Below, piece by piece: positions 15,372 through 25,130 of a stretch of 64,000 nucleotides of DNA (the stretch's first letter is position 1; every line of letters begins with the position of its first letter). The notes below the pieces were generated by a model. That model saw only the letters and a list, made by a program, of their open reading frames with translations, searched no databases and was not told the DNA's origin. This stretch comes from Burkholderia sp. Nafp2/4-1b (GTDB lineage: Bacteria; Pseudomonadota; Gammaproteobacteria; Burkholderiales; Burkholderiaceae). A program made the translations under genes and the position numbers. The DNA lies in assembly GCF_003635165.1 (NCBI RefSeq), contig NZ_ML058622.1, forward strand, positions 62,001 through 126,000, written 5' to 3'.

Positions 15372-17729
15372 TTACGGTTGCAGCTTCATCCTGAAGCCCA
15401 CGACGCCGGGCTCCTCGGTCGTCGATACCGCGAAGCCGCACGCCTTCGCCAGCGAGATCATCGCGGTGTTCTCGCGCAGCGCCTCGCCGATCATCCATGC
15501 AGTGCCGCGCGAGCGCGCGTAGTCGATGATGCGGGTCATCATCAGCCGCCCGAGGCCCTTGCCCTTCTGATCGGGCCGCACCGCGATCGCGAACTCCGCG
15601 GTCTCGTTGTCGGGATCGGCAACCGCGCGCGCCACCGCGAGCGTGTGCGACCGGCCCGACACATCGGTGAACGACACGATGAAGGCCATCTCACGGTCGT
15701 AGTCGATCTGCGTCATGCGCGCGACCTGCGAATGATCGAAGCTGCGCACCGCACCGAAGAAGCGCATCCGCAGATCGTCCGGCGTCATCGCACCAAGCAG
15801 CTCGTTGTGCGCTTCCTCGTCTTCCGGACGGATCGGGCGGATCGTCACGGTTTCGCCGCGCCATTCGAGCGTCTGCTCGAGATGACGCGGATACGGCATG
15901 ATCGCGAGCCGGCTGCGCCCGGCCGCCAGCGTGACGCGCGGCGCGACGATATAGACGCGGTCGGACAGCACGCGCAGCGTGATCGACATCGCGACGACTT
16001 CGCGCACGTCGCACACGACCTGCGACAGCGCCGTCAGTGCATCGAGCGTGGGCTCGACGGGCGCGCGGCGCGCATACGGCGAACGCTCCATCACCGCCCG
16101 CGCGAGCACCGTGTTCAGCGGCGGCAGCCCGTACACGATGAACGGTGCCGACACGCCGTCCGCAGATGGCACGGCATAGCGGAACACCGGGCCGAAGTTC
16201 GAATCGTCGTACATGTCGACCGTGACGTCGACGACTCTCGCGCCGGCCGACGCATCGGCCGGCTCACCGCGCAGACTGAAGTGAGCGAGCCAGCGCAACG
16301 CCGCGTCACCGACCAGTTCGTGCTCGCCGGCCTCGACCATCCGGCGCGCGTCGGCCTGCGCGGACGCAACGCACGCTGCCGGCTGCGGCGGCGTGCCCTC
16401 GGGCGTCTGCATCAGCAATTGACGGCCGAGGTTGTAGTCGACGAGTCGTGCGTACGCGCGTGCAAGCCGCTGCGGTGTCGTGTGAACCGGGATGCCGTTT
16501 GCATGCAGTGCGTCGCGCGTCACCGCGTCGACCGCGCCGAAAAAGCACGCGAGGATGCCTCGATATGCGTACTGTCGCGATTCGATCAGCGTGCGCGCGA
16601 CCGCCTCGGCCGGCGCGCTGTGGGACGTCGAATGCACGACGAACAGCGTGCCAGTTTGCGGAAACGGCGCGAGCGCCTTGATCGCGGCGCCGAAATGCTC
16701 GGGACGCGCATCGTCGCCGAGCGTCAGCGGATTGCCGGGCGCATCGAGATGCGGCAGCGCGGCCGCCACCGCCGACGTTACCGCCGCCGGCCAATCGGCC
16801 AGCACGTCGCGCACCTCGGCGACCGCATCGACCGAAAGTTTCGCGACGCCGGCGTCGCTCGTCACGAGCGTCGCCGCGCCGCGCGCGGTGACGCGCCCGA
16901 CGCCGAGCGTCTCGATCTCGTCGAGCAGATCGTCGAGTGCGTCGACCCGCACCATCCCCGCGCGCTGGAACGCCGCCGTGTAAAGCGCGTCGCCGGGATC
17001 GGCGCGGCCGGTGCGCAGTGCGAGCACCGGCTTGTTGCGCGCCGCCGCACGCGCTGCCGACATGAACTTGCGGGCAGCGCACACGGTGGAGAGTTCGAGC
17101 AGGATCGCGCGCGTGCCGGGATCGCTGGCGAGGTAGTCGAGCACGTCGCCCGCATCGACGTCGGCCTCGCCGCCCAATGCGACGACATGCGAAAAGCCGA
17201 GGCCTCGCGCATCGGCCCAGCCCAGTACCGCGTTCGTCAGCGCATTCGATTGCGACACCCACGCGACGCCGCCCGAGCGCGCCGTATAGGCCGGCGCGCC
17301 GAAATGCGCATGTCGCGCGGGCGACAGCACGCCGACACTGCCGGGGCCGACGATACGGAGCACGAAGGGCTTCGCGGCCTTGAGCGTGCGATCGAGCGCG
17401 GCGCGATCGGCATCGGTGCGCGCCTCGCCGACGATCACCGCGACACGCGTGCCGAGCGCGCCGAGCTTGCGCACGATGCCGGCCCACGTGGCCGGCGGCG
17501 TGCAGACCACGGCGACAGACGGCGCCGCGGGAAGCCGGTCGACATCGGCCACGACCGTGTGCCCGTTCAGCTCGCGATACTTCGGATTGACGGGCCACAC
17601 GGCCCCCTCGAACGCGCCGTCGAGCACGCGGGCCCACACCATCGCGCCGATACTGCCCGGGCGCGACGATGCGCCGACGACCGCGACGGACTTGGGCTGG
17701 AACAACGCATCGAGATGGCGGACTGTCAC
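15372..17729 (-). CDS. Acyl-CoA synthetase (NDP-forming)-like / GNAT acetyltransferase fusion
   Basis: 785 residues. N-terminal CoA-binding Rossmann domain (about 8-105, FQPKSVAVVGASSRPGSIG), ligase-CoA subdomains (about 150-450), a reduced ATP-grasp-like region (about 470-610) and a C-terminal GNAT domain (about 635-785) with acetyl-CoA loop VRPDQKGKGLGRLM. The layout is that of Pat/PatZ lysine acetyltransferases, which silence acyl-CoA synthetases. It is about 100 residues shorter than PatZ-type proteins (near 890), and I do not see the ATP-grasp HKxxxGGV motif, so nucleotide-dependent synthetase activity is doubtful. Isolated gene with repeat elements on both sides. Confidence 0.85.
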   Translation of the reverse strand: MTVRHLDALFQPKSVAVVGASSRPGSIGAMVWARVLDGAFEGAVWPVNPKYRELNGHTVVADVDRLPAAPSVAVVCTPPATWAGIVRKLGALGTRVAVIVGEARTDADRAALDRTLKAAKPFVLRIVGPGSVGVLSPARHAHFGAPAYTARSGGVAWVSQSNALTNAVLGWADARGLGFSHVVALGGEADVDAGDVLDYLASDPGTRAILLELSTVCAARKFMSAARAAARNKPVLALRTGRADPGDALYTAAFQRAGMVRVDALDDLLDEIETLGVGRVTARGAATLVTSDAGVAKLSVDAVAEVRDVLADWPAAVTSAVAAALPHLDAPGNPLTLGDDARPEHFGAAIKALAPFPQTGTLFVVHSTSHSAPAEAVARTLIESRQYAYRGILACFFGAVDAVTRDALHANGIPVHTTPQRLARAYARLVDYNLGRQLLMQTPEGTPPQPAACVASAQADARRMVEAGEHELVGDAALRWLAHFSLRGEPADASAGARVVDVTVDMYDDSNFGPVFRYAVPSADGVSAPFIVYGLPPLNTVLARAVMERSPYARRAPVEPTLDALTALSQVVCDVREVVAMSITLRVLSDRVYIVAPRVTLAAGRSRLAIMPYPRHLEQTLEWRGETVTIRPIRPEDEEAHNELLGAMTPDDLRMRFFGAVRSFDHSQVARMTQIDYDREMAFIVSFTDVSGRSHTLAVARAVADPDNETAEFAIAVRPDQKGKGLGRLMMTRIIDYARSRGTAWMIGEALRENTAMISLAKACGFAVSTTEEPGVVGFRMKLQP

Positions 17730-18246
17730 ATCGGCTCCCTACGTTCATGAACGACGATCCGACCGGCATCCGGGCCAGATGGCCATGTGCCGGTCGACGC
17801 GAACTCCAAGCATAGGCGAACGCGATCCGGCTGCCTATATGCCGAACGGCCGACTGTGCGACGTGCATCAATGCCCGCAACATGGGCCGGTAACCGACGC
17901 CTTCGGCACGACGCAACGTCCGCGGGCGCCACGATGCGGTGATCCGGCCGCCGCATCCCGCCACGTCAAAGGTGAGGATTTACAGGAGCAATGGTGAGCA
18001 AGTTCGGGAATTGCGCGGCGCGCCGCGCAAATGGGCGACAGGTGATCGAAGCCGGCGCTGCATCAGCACTGCGAACCAGGCGAATGGCAATGCGCACGTG
18101 CCGCGTAATTACGGTGCTGTTTACCGCAATTCGCGGCGATATCCGGTCGAATCGCGGTCAATTCGCGGAACGGTATCCGTTAATCGCGTGGCATTGCGCG
18201 TGGCATTGCCGCTCGATCGAAGCTTCCGAATTGCGTTGCGGCTGCC
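17730..18246. other. Intergenic region upstream of the acyltransferase fusion gene
   Basis: About 520 bases without a supported gene. It holds a reverse-orientation pair of the TCCCG-N6-CTCACC element (17971-18009), then an AT-richer stretch with reiterated AATTCGCGG and GTGGCATTGC words (about 18125-18215), and ends in the terminator of the H-NS gene. The fusion gene promoter must lie here. Confidence 0.5.
17971..18009 (-). repeat. Two tandem copies of the TCCCG-N6-CTCACC element
   Basis: On the minus strand: TCCCG-AACTTG-CTCACC (18009-17993) and TCCTG-TAAATC-CTCACC (17987-17971), 22 bases apart. Orientation is opposite to the main array. The pair lies about 240 bases upstream of the acyltransferase fusion gene. 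Confidence 0.75.
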
Positions 18247-18289
18247 CAAAAACAAAACGGTGCGACGGCCGCATGGCCGTTCGCACCGT
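18247..18289 (-). terminator. Rho-independent terminator of the H-NS gene
   Basis: On the minus strand the arms ACGGTGCGAACGGCC and GGCCGTCGCACCGT pair (18289-18257) around ATGC, followed by TTTTGTTTTT. It is 35 bases after the H-NS stop. Confidence 0.88.
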
Positions 18290-18305
18290 CAGTCAGCGCA
18301 CGAAA

Positions 18306-18322
18306 GGTGAGGATTTTCGGGA
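18306..18322 (-). repeat. Single TCCCG-N6-CTCACC element abutting the H-NS stop codon
   Basis: TCCCG-AAAATC-CTCACC on the minus strand, one base after the H-NS stop codon and before its terminator, so it lies in the 3' untranslated RNA. It is identical over 20 bases (TCCCGAAAATCCTCACCTTT) to the final unit of the 14748-15046 array. Confidence 0.85.
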
Positions 18323-18323
18323 G

Positions 18324-18620
18324 TCAGTCCTTGATCAGGAAACGCGCGCGATTCTTGCCGAGCCACGCGGGCGCGCGCCCACGGCCGCTCCATGTTTCGC
18401 CCGTCTTCGGGTTCAGGTACTTCGGCGGCAACGGACGCTTCGGTTTCGCGGCAGCGGCGCTACCGATCGGGCGGAAACCCAGCTCTTCCGCCGTAATGTC
18501 GAACTCTTCGATTTTCGCCCGAATGGCGGCAATCGCATCGGCAATCGCCTTTTCGCGTTCCTTGTCGATCTTTTGCTGAAGTTTTTCGAGCTGCGCGGTC
18601 AGTTGCCTGTAGGTCGCCAT
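18324..18620 (-). CDS. H-NS histone-family nucleoid protein
   Basis: 98 residues. N-terminal coiled-coil dimerisation part (about 5-40, LTAQLEKLQQKIDKEREKAIADAI) and C-terminal DNA-binding motif TGETWSGRGRAPAWL (about 71-85), the AT-hook-like loop of the H-NS/BpH3 family. It silences AT-rich or foreign DNA by filament formation. Small H-NS paralogues of this kind are numerous in Burkholderia. Monocistronic: AT-rich promoter region at 18621-18710, terminator at 18247-18289. Related in layout to the protein encoded at 14112-14654. Confidence 0.93.
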   Translation of the reverse strand: MATYRQLTAQLEKLQQKIDKEREKAIADAIAAIRAKIEEFDITAEELGFRPIGSAAAAKPKRPLPPKYLNPKTGETWSGRGRAPAWLGKNRARFLIKD

Positions 18621-18723
18621 ATGGATGGGACTCCGTGAGTGTTATTCATGAAAAATAGCCGACTCCAAGCGAATACAAAAGCGCTTCACCCGATTATGGT
18701 CTCCTCATCCGGTCATGTCGGGA

Positions 18724-19008
18724 TCAATAACCGCTTTTCTTCTTGCATGCGAAGAGAAGATTTCGCACGGCGTCATCGGTCGATTGCTTGAGGACGTCGT
18801 ATTCCCCGTTGCAGATGGCGCGGGCATTGTCCGTGCAATTGCTCCAGTCGCTGCGTGTGCACTGCACCTGCGTAGTCGGGCGCCCGTCCGAAGTGAACAG
18901 CGGCGCCCCGCCGCCGCACCCGCCGAGCCCCGCAACCAGGGCCAACAATCCGGCCCGACGCCAATGCGTTCGAGGCCACCGACAGACCGACGCAAGCATG
19001 TGTTTCAT
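18724..19008 (-). CDS. Small lipoprotein, function unknown
   Basis: 94 residues. Basic start, hydrophobic stretch AGLLALVAGLGG and lipobox LGGC, giving lipidation at Cys31. The mature part is cysteine-rich for its size (three further pairs implied by QCTRSDWSNCTDNARAICNG and FACKKKSGY), so disulfides in the periplasm are likely. A GGAAAG ribosome site precedes ATG 19008; a second ATG three codons on is possible. Not recognised as a named family. It follows the exported protein gene at 19070 on the same strand, 61 bases away. Confidence 0.7.
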   Translation of the reverse strand: MKHMLASVCRWPRTHWRRAGLLALVAGLGGCGGGAPLFTSDGRPTTQVQCTRSDWSNCTDNARAICNGEYDVLKQSTDDAVRNLLFACKKKSGY

Positions 19009-19069
19009 TGTTCTTTCCGTCAACCAATTTTTTGATGCCGCGAGTATGCCATGCATGCCCTTCATCGGT

Positions 19070-19597
19070 TCAGTCAGGCGTCCGCTCCGGCCGTCCGCGC
19101 GTCTTGTACGGCACGGCCCGATGCGGATCGTCGGTGATGCGAACGAACACCTGCTCGACGTCGGGAAGCGCGCCCAGTTCGCGCGCCAGCGCCTGCCGAT
19201 CGAATGCCGGATCGGCGCATCCTTCGACATAGATGAAGCGTCGCTGCACGGTGATCCACAGGCTCGTCCCCTGCAGATGATCGGCGCCCGCGAAATGCGC
19301 TTTCGCCGCCGCGGCGATCGGCGCGTCATACATATAGGAATTCGGTTTCGTGCAGCGGTGCGCGAGCCAGCAGGTGGTCCCGCGCTCGACACGGTAATGG
19401 GCGTCGTCTTCCATCTCCGCGCGCGTCATCCACGGGCCAAGCGGCAGCGGGCATTCGGCGAATTCCTGCGACAGCGCGACGAACGGATCGTTGTACCAGT
19501 TGCGCCGCACCGCGGGCGCGTCGGCATCGCCCGTCTGCGCGAACGACGACGTCGCCACCAGTACGGCCAGCCATCCGGCGATGCCGATTCGCTTCAT
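19070..19597 (-). CDS. Exported protein with BON-like C-terminus
   Basis: 175 residues with a signal peptide (MKRIGIAGWLAVLVATSSFA, cleavage near 20). The middle has paired cysteines (AECPLPLGPW, TTCWLAHRCTKP). The end, LWITVQRRFIYVEGCADPAFDRQALARELGALPDVEQVFVRI, has the strand-helix-strand rhythm of BON domains, which bind membranes or peptidoglycan, though the match is loose. AAAGGAG precedes the ATG. Probable operon with the lipoprotein gene downstream. Confidence 0.75.
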   Translation of the reverse strand: MKRIGIAGWLAVLVATSSFAQTGDADAPAVRRNWYNDPFVALSQEFAECPLPLGPWMTRAEMEDDAHYRVERGTTCWLAHRCTKPNSYMYDAPIAAAAKAHFAGADHLQGTSLWITVQRRFIYVEGCADPAFDRQALARELGALPDVEQVFVRITDDPHRAVPYKTRGRPERTPD

Positions 19598-19690
19598 CGT
19601 TGTCTCCTTTGTCGCCCTTGCTGCCTTTGTCGCCTGTCGGGCACTTCATTGGTGGCGTTTCCGAGGCCAGCGCGCATCCATCGCGACTTG

Positions 19691-21199
<1,509 letters not shown>

Positions 21200-21232
21200 C
21201 GTGTCGTCGTCTCCGCATATGCTTGGCCGGAT

Positions 21233-21269
21233 GTCTCCGGAACGAGACGGAGTATCTCACTTTGGAGAC
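21233..21269. promoter_or_regulatory. Tandem upstream activator sites 1 and 2 for the gntP-type promoter
   Basis: Site 1 GTCTCC-GGAA-CGAGAC (21233-21248) and site 2 ATCTCA-CTTT-GGAGAC (21254-21269) are variants of GTCTCC-N4-GGAGAC. Their centres are 21 bases apart, two helical turns, the arrangement expected for dimers of a sigma-54 activator. They lie about 200 bases upstream of the promoter and 35-55 bases before the regulator start, so autoregulation is also possible. Confidence 0.75.
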
Positions 21270-21332
21270 ATGCCGGAGTGCCTTGTCGGGGAAAGCCCTG
21301 CCCGATTCGGCGGGTTGTCCTGACGGCCAATT

Positions 21333-21350
21333 CGTCTCCCGATGGAGACG
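21333..21350. promoter_or_regulatory. Upstream activator site 3 (perfect palindrome)
   Basis: CGTCTCC-CGAT-GGAGACG, a perfect 18-bp palindrome and the best example of the GTCTCC-N4-GGAGAC motif, centred about 120 bases upstream of the expected transcription start. Confidence 0.8.
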
Positions 21351-21433
21351 ATTTATGTAGAATCGTCAGACATTCGCCGGCGCGGGCCCGCCCGCGCGCG
21401 CCGGGCCTATATCCGGCGGCGCACTCCGGCCGA

Positions 21434-21449
21434 TGGCACGAAACCTGCA
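21434..21449 (+). promoter_or_regulatory. Sigma-54 promoter of the GntP-family permease
   Basis: TGGCACGAAACCTGCA matches TGGCACG-N4-TTGCW with one change and exact spacing. Transcription should begin near 21461, about 65 bases before the TTG start. Confidence 0.9.
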
Positions 21450-21525
21450 CGAACCCGAGCCGGTCCGCGGCGCGCTCCGCGATCGAACAACAACCAAAGC
21501 CATTCCAAGCATTTAGGAGACTCCC

Positions 21526-22929
21526 TTGTCTTTCGTGATCGTCCTCGCCGCGCTGGCGTTCCTGATGTTTGCCGCCTATCGCGGCTACAGCGTGATCCTG
21601 TTCGCGCCGATCGCCGCGCTTGGCGCGGTCCTGCTGACCGAACCCGCCGCCGTCGCACCGGTCTTCTCCGGCATCTTCATGGAGAAGATGGTCGGGTTCG
21701 TCAAACTCTATTTCCCGGTGTTCATGCTCGGCGCCGTGTTCGGCAAGGTGATCGAACTGTCCGGGTTCTCCGAATCGATCGTCCATGCGGCGATCCGCTA
21801 CATCGGCCGCTCGCGCGCGAATGCGGTGATCGTCGCGGTGTGCGCGCTGCTCACCTATGGCGGCGTGTCGCTGTTCGTCGTGGTGTTCGCGGTGTATCCG
21901 TTCGCGGCCGAACTCTATCGCCAGAGCAACATTCCGAAACGGCTGATGCCCGGCGCGATTGCGCTCGGCGCGTTCTCGTTCACGATGGACTCGCTGCCCG
22001 GCACGCCGCAGATCCAGAACATCATCCCGACCACGTTCTTCAAGACGACTGCGTGGGCCGCACCTGCGCTCGGCACGATCGGCTCGCTGTTCATCATCGT
22101 CGTCGGCCTCTCGTATCTGGAATGGCGCCGCCGTTCGGCAATGGCGAAGGGCGAAGGCTACGGCACGTCGCTCGTCAACGAACCGGTACGCGTCGAAGCG
22201 ACGTCACTCCCGAATCCGGCGCTGGCGATCCTGCCGCTGATCCTCGTCGGCGTGTCGAACTTCGCGTTCACGAAGCTGATCCCGCAGTGGTACGGCGCTG
22301 CGTCGTACACGGTCGCGCCGGAAGTGCTGCCCGGCGTGCACGCGCCCGTCACGACGTCGATCAAGACGGTCGTCGCGATCTGGTCGGTGGAGGCTGCGCT
22401 GCTGCTCGGCATCGTGCTGGTCATCCTGACCGCGTTCAAGCGCGTCAGCGGCCGCTTCGCGGACGGTTCGAAGGCTGCCGTCGCCGGCGCACTGCTCGCC
22501 GCGATGAACACCGCGTCGGAATACGGCTTCGGCGGCGTGATCGCCGCGCTGCCCGGCTTTCTCGTCGTCAGCGATGCGCTGAAGAGCATTCCGAACCCGC
22601 TCGTGAACGCGGCCGTGTCGGTCAGCTCGCTCGCCGGTATCACCGGTTCCGCATCGGGCGGCATGAGTATCGCGCTCGCCGCGATGTCGGACCTGTTCAT
22701 CAAGGGCGCGCAGGCGGCCAACATTCCGCTCGAGGTGCTGCACCGGGTCGTCGCGATGGCCAGCGGCGGCATGGACACACTGCCGCACAACGGCGCCGTC
22801 ATCACGCTGCTCGCGGTCACCGGCCTCACGCACCGCGAGTCGTATCGCGACATTTTCGCGGTAACGCTGATCAAGACGCTCGCGGTGTTCTTCGTGATCG
22901 CCGTGTACTACACGACGGGGCTCGTGTAA
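21526..22929 (+). CDS. GntP-family permease
   Basis: 467 residues, a 12-14 segment inner-membrane proton symporter of the gluconate/GntP family (GAVFGKVIELSGFSESIV, ALLTYGGVSLFVVVFAVYP, and the C-terminal ASGGMDTLPHNGAVITLL). The start is TTG at 21526, supported by AGGAGA six bases upstream; no ATG fits. GntP members carry gluconate, glycerate or other hydroxy acids; no catabolic gene is adjacent to identify the substrate. Controlled by the sigma-54 regulator encoded divergently, from the -24/-12 promoter at 21434. Confidence 0.93.
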   Translation: MSFVIVLAALAFLMFAAYRGYSVILFAPIAALGAVLLTEPAAVAPVFSGIFMEKMVGFVKLYFPVFMLGAVFGKVIELSGFSESIVHAAIRYIGRSRANAVIVAVCALLTYGGVSLFVVVFAVYPFAAELYRQSNIPKRLMPGAIALGAFSFTMDSLPGTPQIQNIIPTTFFKTTAWAAPALGTIGSLFIIVVGLSYLEWRRRSAMAKGEGYGTSLVNEPVRVEATSLPNPALAILPLILVGVSNFAFTKLIPQWYGAASYTVAPEVLPGVHAPVTTSIKTVVAIWSVEAALLLGIVLVILTAFKRVSGRFADGSKAAVAGALLAAMNTASEYGFGGVIAALPGFLVVSDALKSIPNPLVNAAVSVSSLAGITGSASGGMSIALAAMSDLFIKGAQAANIPLEVLHRVVAMASGGMDTLPHNGAVITLLAVTGLTHRESYRDIFAVTLIKTLAVFFVIAVYYTTGLV

Positions 22930-23242
22930 GTCGCGACATCGCGCGGCGTTCCGCACGCCGCCGCACCACGCCGGCCGCATCGCCGCGGCCGGCCCTCCTC
23001 CTCCCCCCACATATCGCGGCTGCCCGAGCGGTCCGGCATCACCGCGACAGGCAACGCCGCGCGAAGCTCAGCGCGATGATGCGCCGCCCCCGCTACCACG
23101 ACCCATTGTTACCGGCAGCAGAACACTGCGTTGGGAGCGATCGCATTTTTCCCACGCGTGACCGCGCCTACACTGTTTTCAACCGCCGCCGCTTCGTCGA
23201 ACGAAGTCCGGCCGCCCAGTCGGAAACATGGAGGTCTCGAAC
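22930..23242. other. Intergenic region after the permease
   Basis: About 310 bases without a supported gene. The leader of the DUF4148 gene is AT-richer from about 23100, with TACACTGTTTTC as a possible -10 zone. No strong terminator hairpin was identified. Confidence 0.45.
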
Positions 23243-23494
23243 ATGAAGCGCCTGATTCATGCAGTTGCCATTGCTCTCGCCATATCGGCCCCGCTCGCGG
23301 CGCAAGCGCAGTCGAACCCGCCGCTGACCCGCGCGCAGGTCCACGCCGAAGTGAAGGCGCTCAAGCAGGCCGGCTTCGAGCCAAGCGACTGGTTCTACCC
23401 GGCCAGCATCGTTTCCGCCGAAGCGAAGATCGCCCGCGAGCAGCGCGCCGGGTACGGCAGCGATCGCGGCGCGTCGTCGGAGTCGAGCCAGTAA
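23243..23494 (+). CDS. DUF4148-type small exported protein
   Basis: 83 residues, with GGAGG nine bases before ATG 23243 (an upstream ATG at 23228 overlaps the ribosome site and is rejected). Signal peptide to about ALAISAPLAAQA, then the DUF4148 core LTRAQVHAEVKALKQAGFEPSDW. This family is abundant in Burkholderia, secreted to the periplasm, and of unknown function. Confidence 0.88.
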   Translation: MKRLIHAVAIALAISAPLAAQAQSNPPLTRAQVHAEVKALKQAGFEPSDWFYPASIVSAEAKIAREQRAGYGSDRGASSESSQ

Positions 23495-23534
23495 TCGCCG
23501 CCGCGCCCGAACCCGACCACGTCCGCTCACGTCA

Positions 23535-25130
23535 TTACGCCTTCACCGGCTGAATCAATTTCGCGCAGGCCGCTGCCTGCGGATCCCCGGCGGGCAGCTT
23601 CGCGCATACGCCGTCAAACTGCTTCACGACCGACCTGACCGACGCATCGTGCGCGCCGGCGTCGCGCCAGCGGTTCAGTTGCGCGACGACCTTGGTCAGC
23701 GCGCGCAGATTAGCCCCATAAAACGCATCCCTGGTCTTGCCGGCCTGCGCGAGCACGCTCGCGGCGATCGCTTCGATTCGCGCCGAATCGTCCGGCGCGA
23801 GCGCGACCGCGTTCGCGAAATAAGTGGCGCCCCAGCGCAGCTTCGTCGCCGGTCCGCTCGCCGAATCGTATGCCTTCCGGTACCAGTCCAGTGCCGCGGC
23901 CTTGTCGCCGCGCGCCTTCGCATTCGCGGCCAGTCCCGACATGAAGTAGTACGGCGTCGACGAACGCGGCAACTCGGCTTTCAGCAATGCATCGGACTCG
24001 TCGTACAGCCCCGCGTCGGTCAGCGTGTCCGCCGCTTCGCTGACGAGCGCCTGCCGCTCGTACGCGTTCGCCGCCCCCTGCACCGATGCGGCGATCTGCT
24101 TGCGCGCGGTATCGACCAGCGCGGGCGCCGCGAGCGGCGCGCCGTCGTGCGCCTCGCCGCGCGCGAGCAGCACGCGGCCATGCAGCGCCATCAACCGGTC
24201 GATCGACGACAACGTCGTGTCGGTCGACAACCGTGCGAGCGCCGTGTCGTATGCACTGCGCAGCTTCGCGCGCTGCGCGGCGTCGCCGCCGAGGTACGCG
24301 ACCACGCGCGCGGGCGCGGCAACGAGCACGTCCGAATCGGCCCGTGCGAGCGCCGGCTCGCGCAGCACCGCGCGCAGCGCGTCGGCAAGAGCAGCCTTGT
24401 CGAGCGCGCCGGCCTGCGCGGGATCGTCAGAGGCCGCGACCACCGCCGACTTCAGCGCGAACCGCGCGGCATCCGCGTTCGCGCCCGCCGCACGCGCGCG
24501 TTGCGACAGCGTCTGCAGCGTCACCGCGACTCGATCGGCCGGCACCGGCAACGCACCATCGGTGTCCCATGAATAGTCGGCGAGCAGATGCCATTCGGCC
24601 GGCGTCAGCGCTGCACCGTTGTTCAGCGCGATCGCGAGCGTCTGCCGCACCGGATGCGCCGCCGTCATCCCGAGCGACAGCGCCTGCATGTAGCGGTCGA
24701 GATCGGCTTCGCCCGGGAGCCGCGTCACTTCGGTGCCGTCCGGGCGGAACAGGATCATCGTCGGATAGCCGTGCACCTTGAAGCGCTCGCCGAGCTTCTG
24801 CGCGCTTTCGGTATCGCCGTCGAGATAGACGGGCACGAAGAACGACGAGCGCGTCTTGAATGCCTGCTGGCTGAAGATCGTCGACTTCACCTGGTTGCAC
24901 GACGGGCACCACACCGCGCCCCAGTACAGCAGCAGCGGCTTGCCGGTGCGCTTCGCGAGCGCGAACGCGGCGTCCACGTCGCCGTGCTGCCACGCGATGC
25001 CGGGAGGCAGATGCGCATCATTGCCCGACGGGCTCGATACGGCGGCACCCTGCGGCACGGTGACGGCGAGCGCCGCACCCGCGGCGGCGAGCAGGCAGGC
25101 GGCGGTCAGGTTACGGAGAACGATTTTCAT
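23535..25130 (-). CDS. Exported thioredoxin-like protein with long helical C-terminus
   Basis: 531 residues. Signal peptide (about 1-22, ends GAALA). A thioredoxin-fold domain (about 45-165) has the redox site WCPSC (Cys75, Cys78), a cis-proline loop GYPTMILFRPDG, and looks like the DsbD-gamma/thioredoxin_7 group. The remaining 360 residues are Ala-rich and probably helical repeats, with no family recognised. It likely supplies or senses thiols in the periplasm. No ribosome site stands out. Convergent with the DUF4148 gene. Confidence 0.85.
   Translation of the reverse strand: MKIVLRNLTAACLLAAAGAALAVTVPQGAAVSSPSGNDAHLPPGIAWQHGDVDAAFALAKRTGKPLLLYWGAVWCPSCNQVKSTIFSQQAFKTRSSFFVPVYLDGDTESAQKLGERFKVHGYPTMILFRPDGTEVTRLPGEADLDRYMQALSLGMTAAHPVRQTLAIALNNGAALTPAEWHLLADYSWDTDGALPVPADRVAVTLQTLSQRARAAGANADAARFALKSAVVAASDDPAQAGALDKAALADALRAVLREPALARADSDVLVAAPARVVAYLGGDAAQRAKLRSAYDTALARLSTDTTLSSIDRLMALHGRVLLARGEAHDGAPLAAPALVDTARKQIAASVQGAANAYERQALVSEAADTLTDAGLYDESDALLKAELPRSSTPYYFMSGLAANAKARGDKAAALDWYRKAYDSASGPATKLRWGATYFANAVALAPDDSARIEAIAASVLAQAGKTRDAFYGANLRALTKVVAQLNRWRDAGAHDASVRSVVKQFDGVCAKLPAGDPQAAACAKLIQPVKA

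Noticed and set aside
14663..15394. Protein encoded by the 23-bp array (243-codon frame)
   Set aside because: A 23-base unit changes frame each copy, the frame runs past the array into unrelated DNA, there is no ribosome site, and the variable linkers show no codon-level constraint.
19602..19640. Collagen-like GDKGSKGDKGD peptide just upstream of the gene at 19070-19597
   Set aside because: A short GGCGACAAAG repetition around the ribosome site of that gene; the frame overlaps the real gene out of phase and has no homology.
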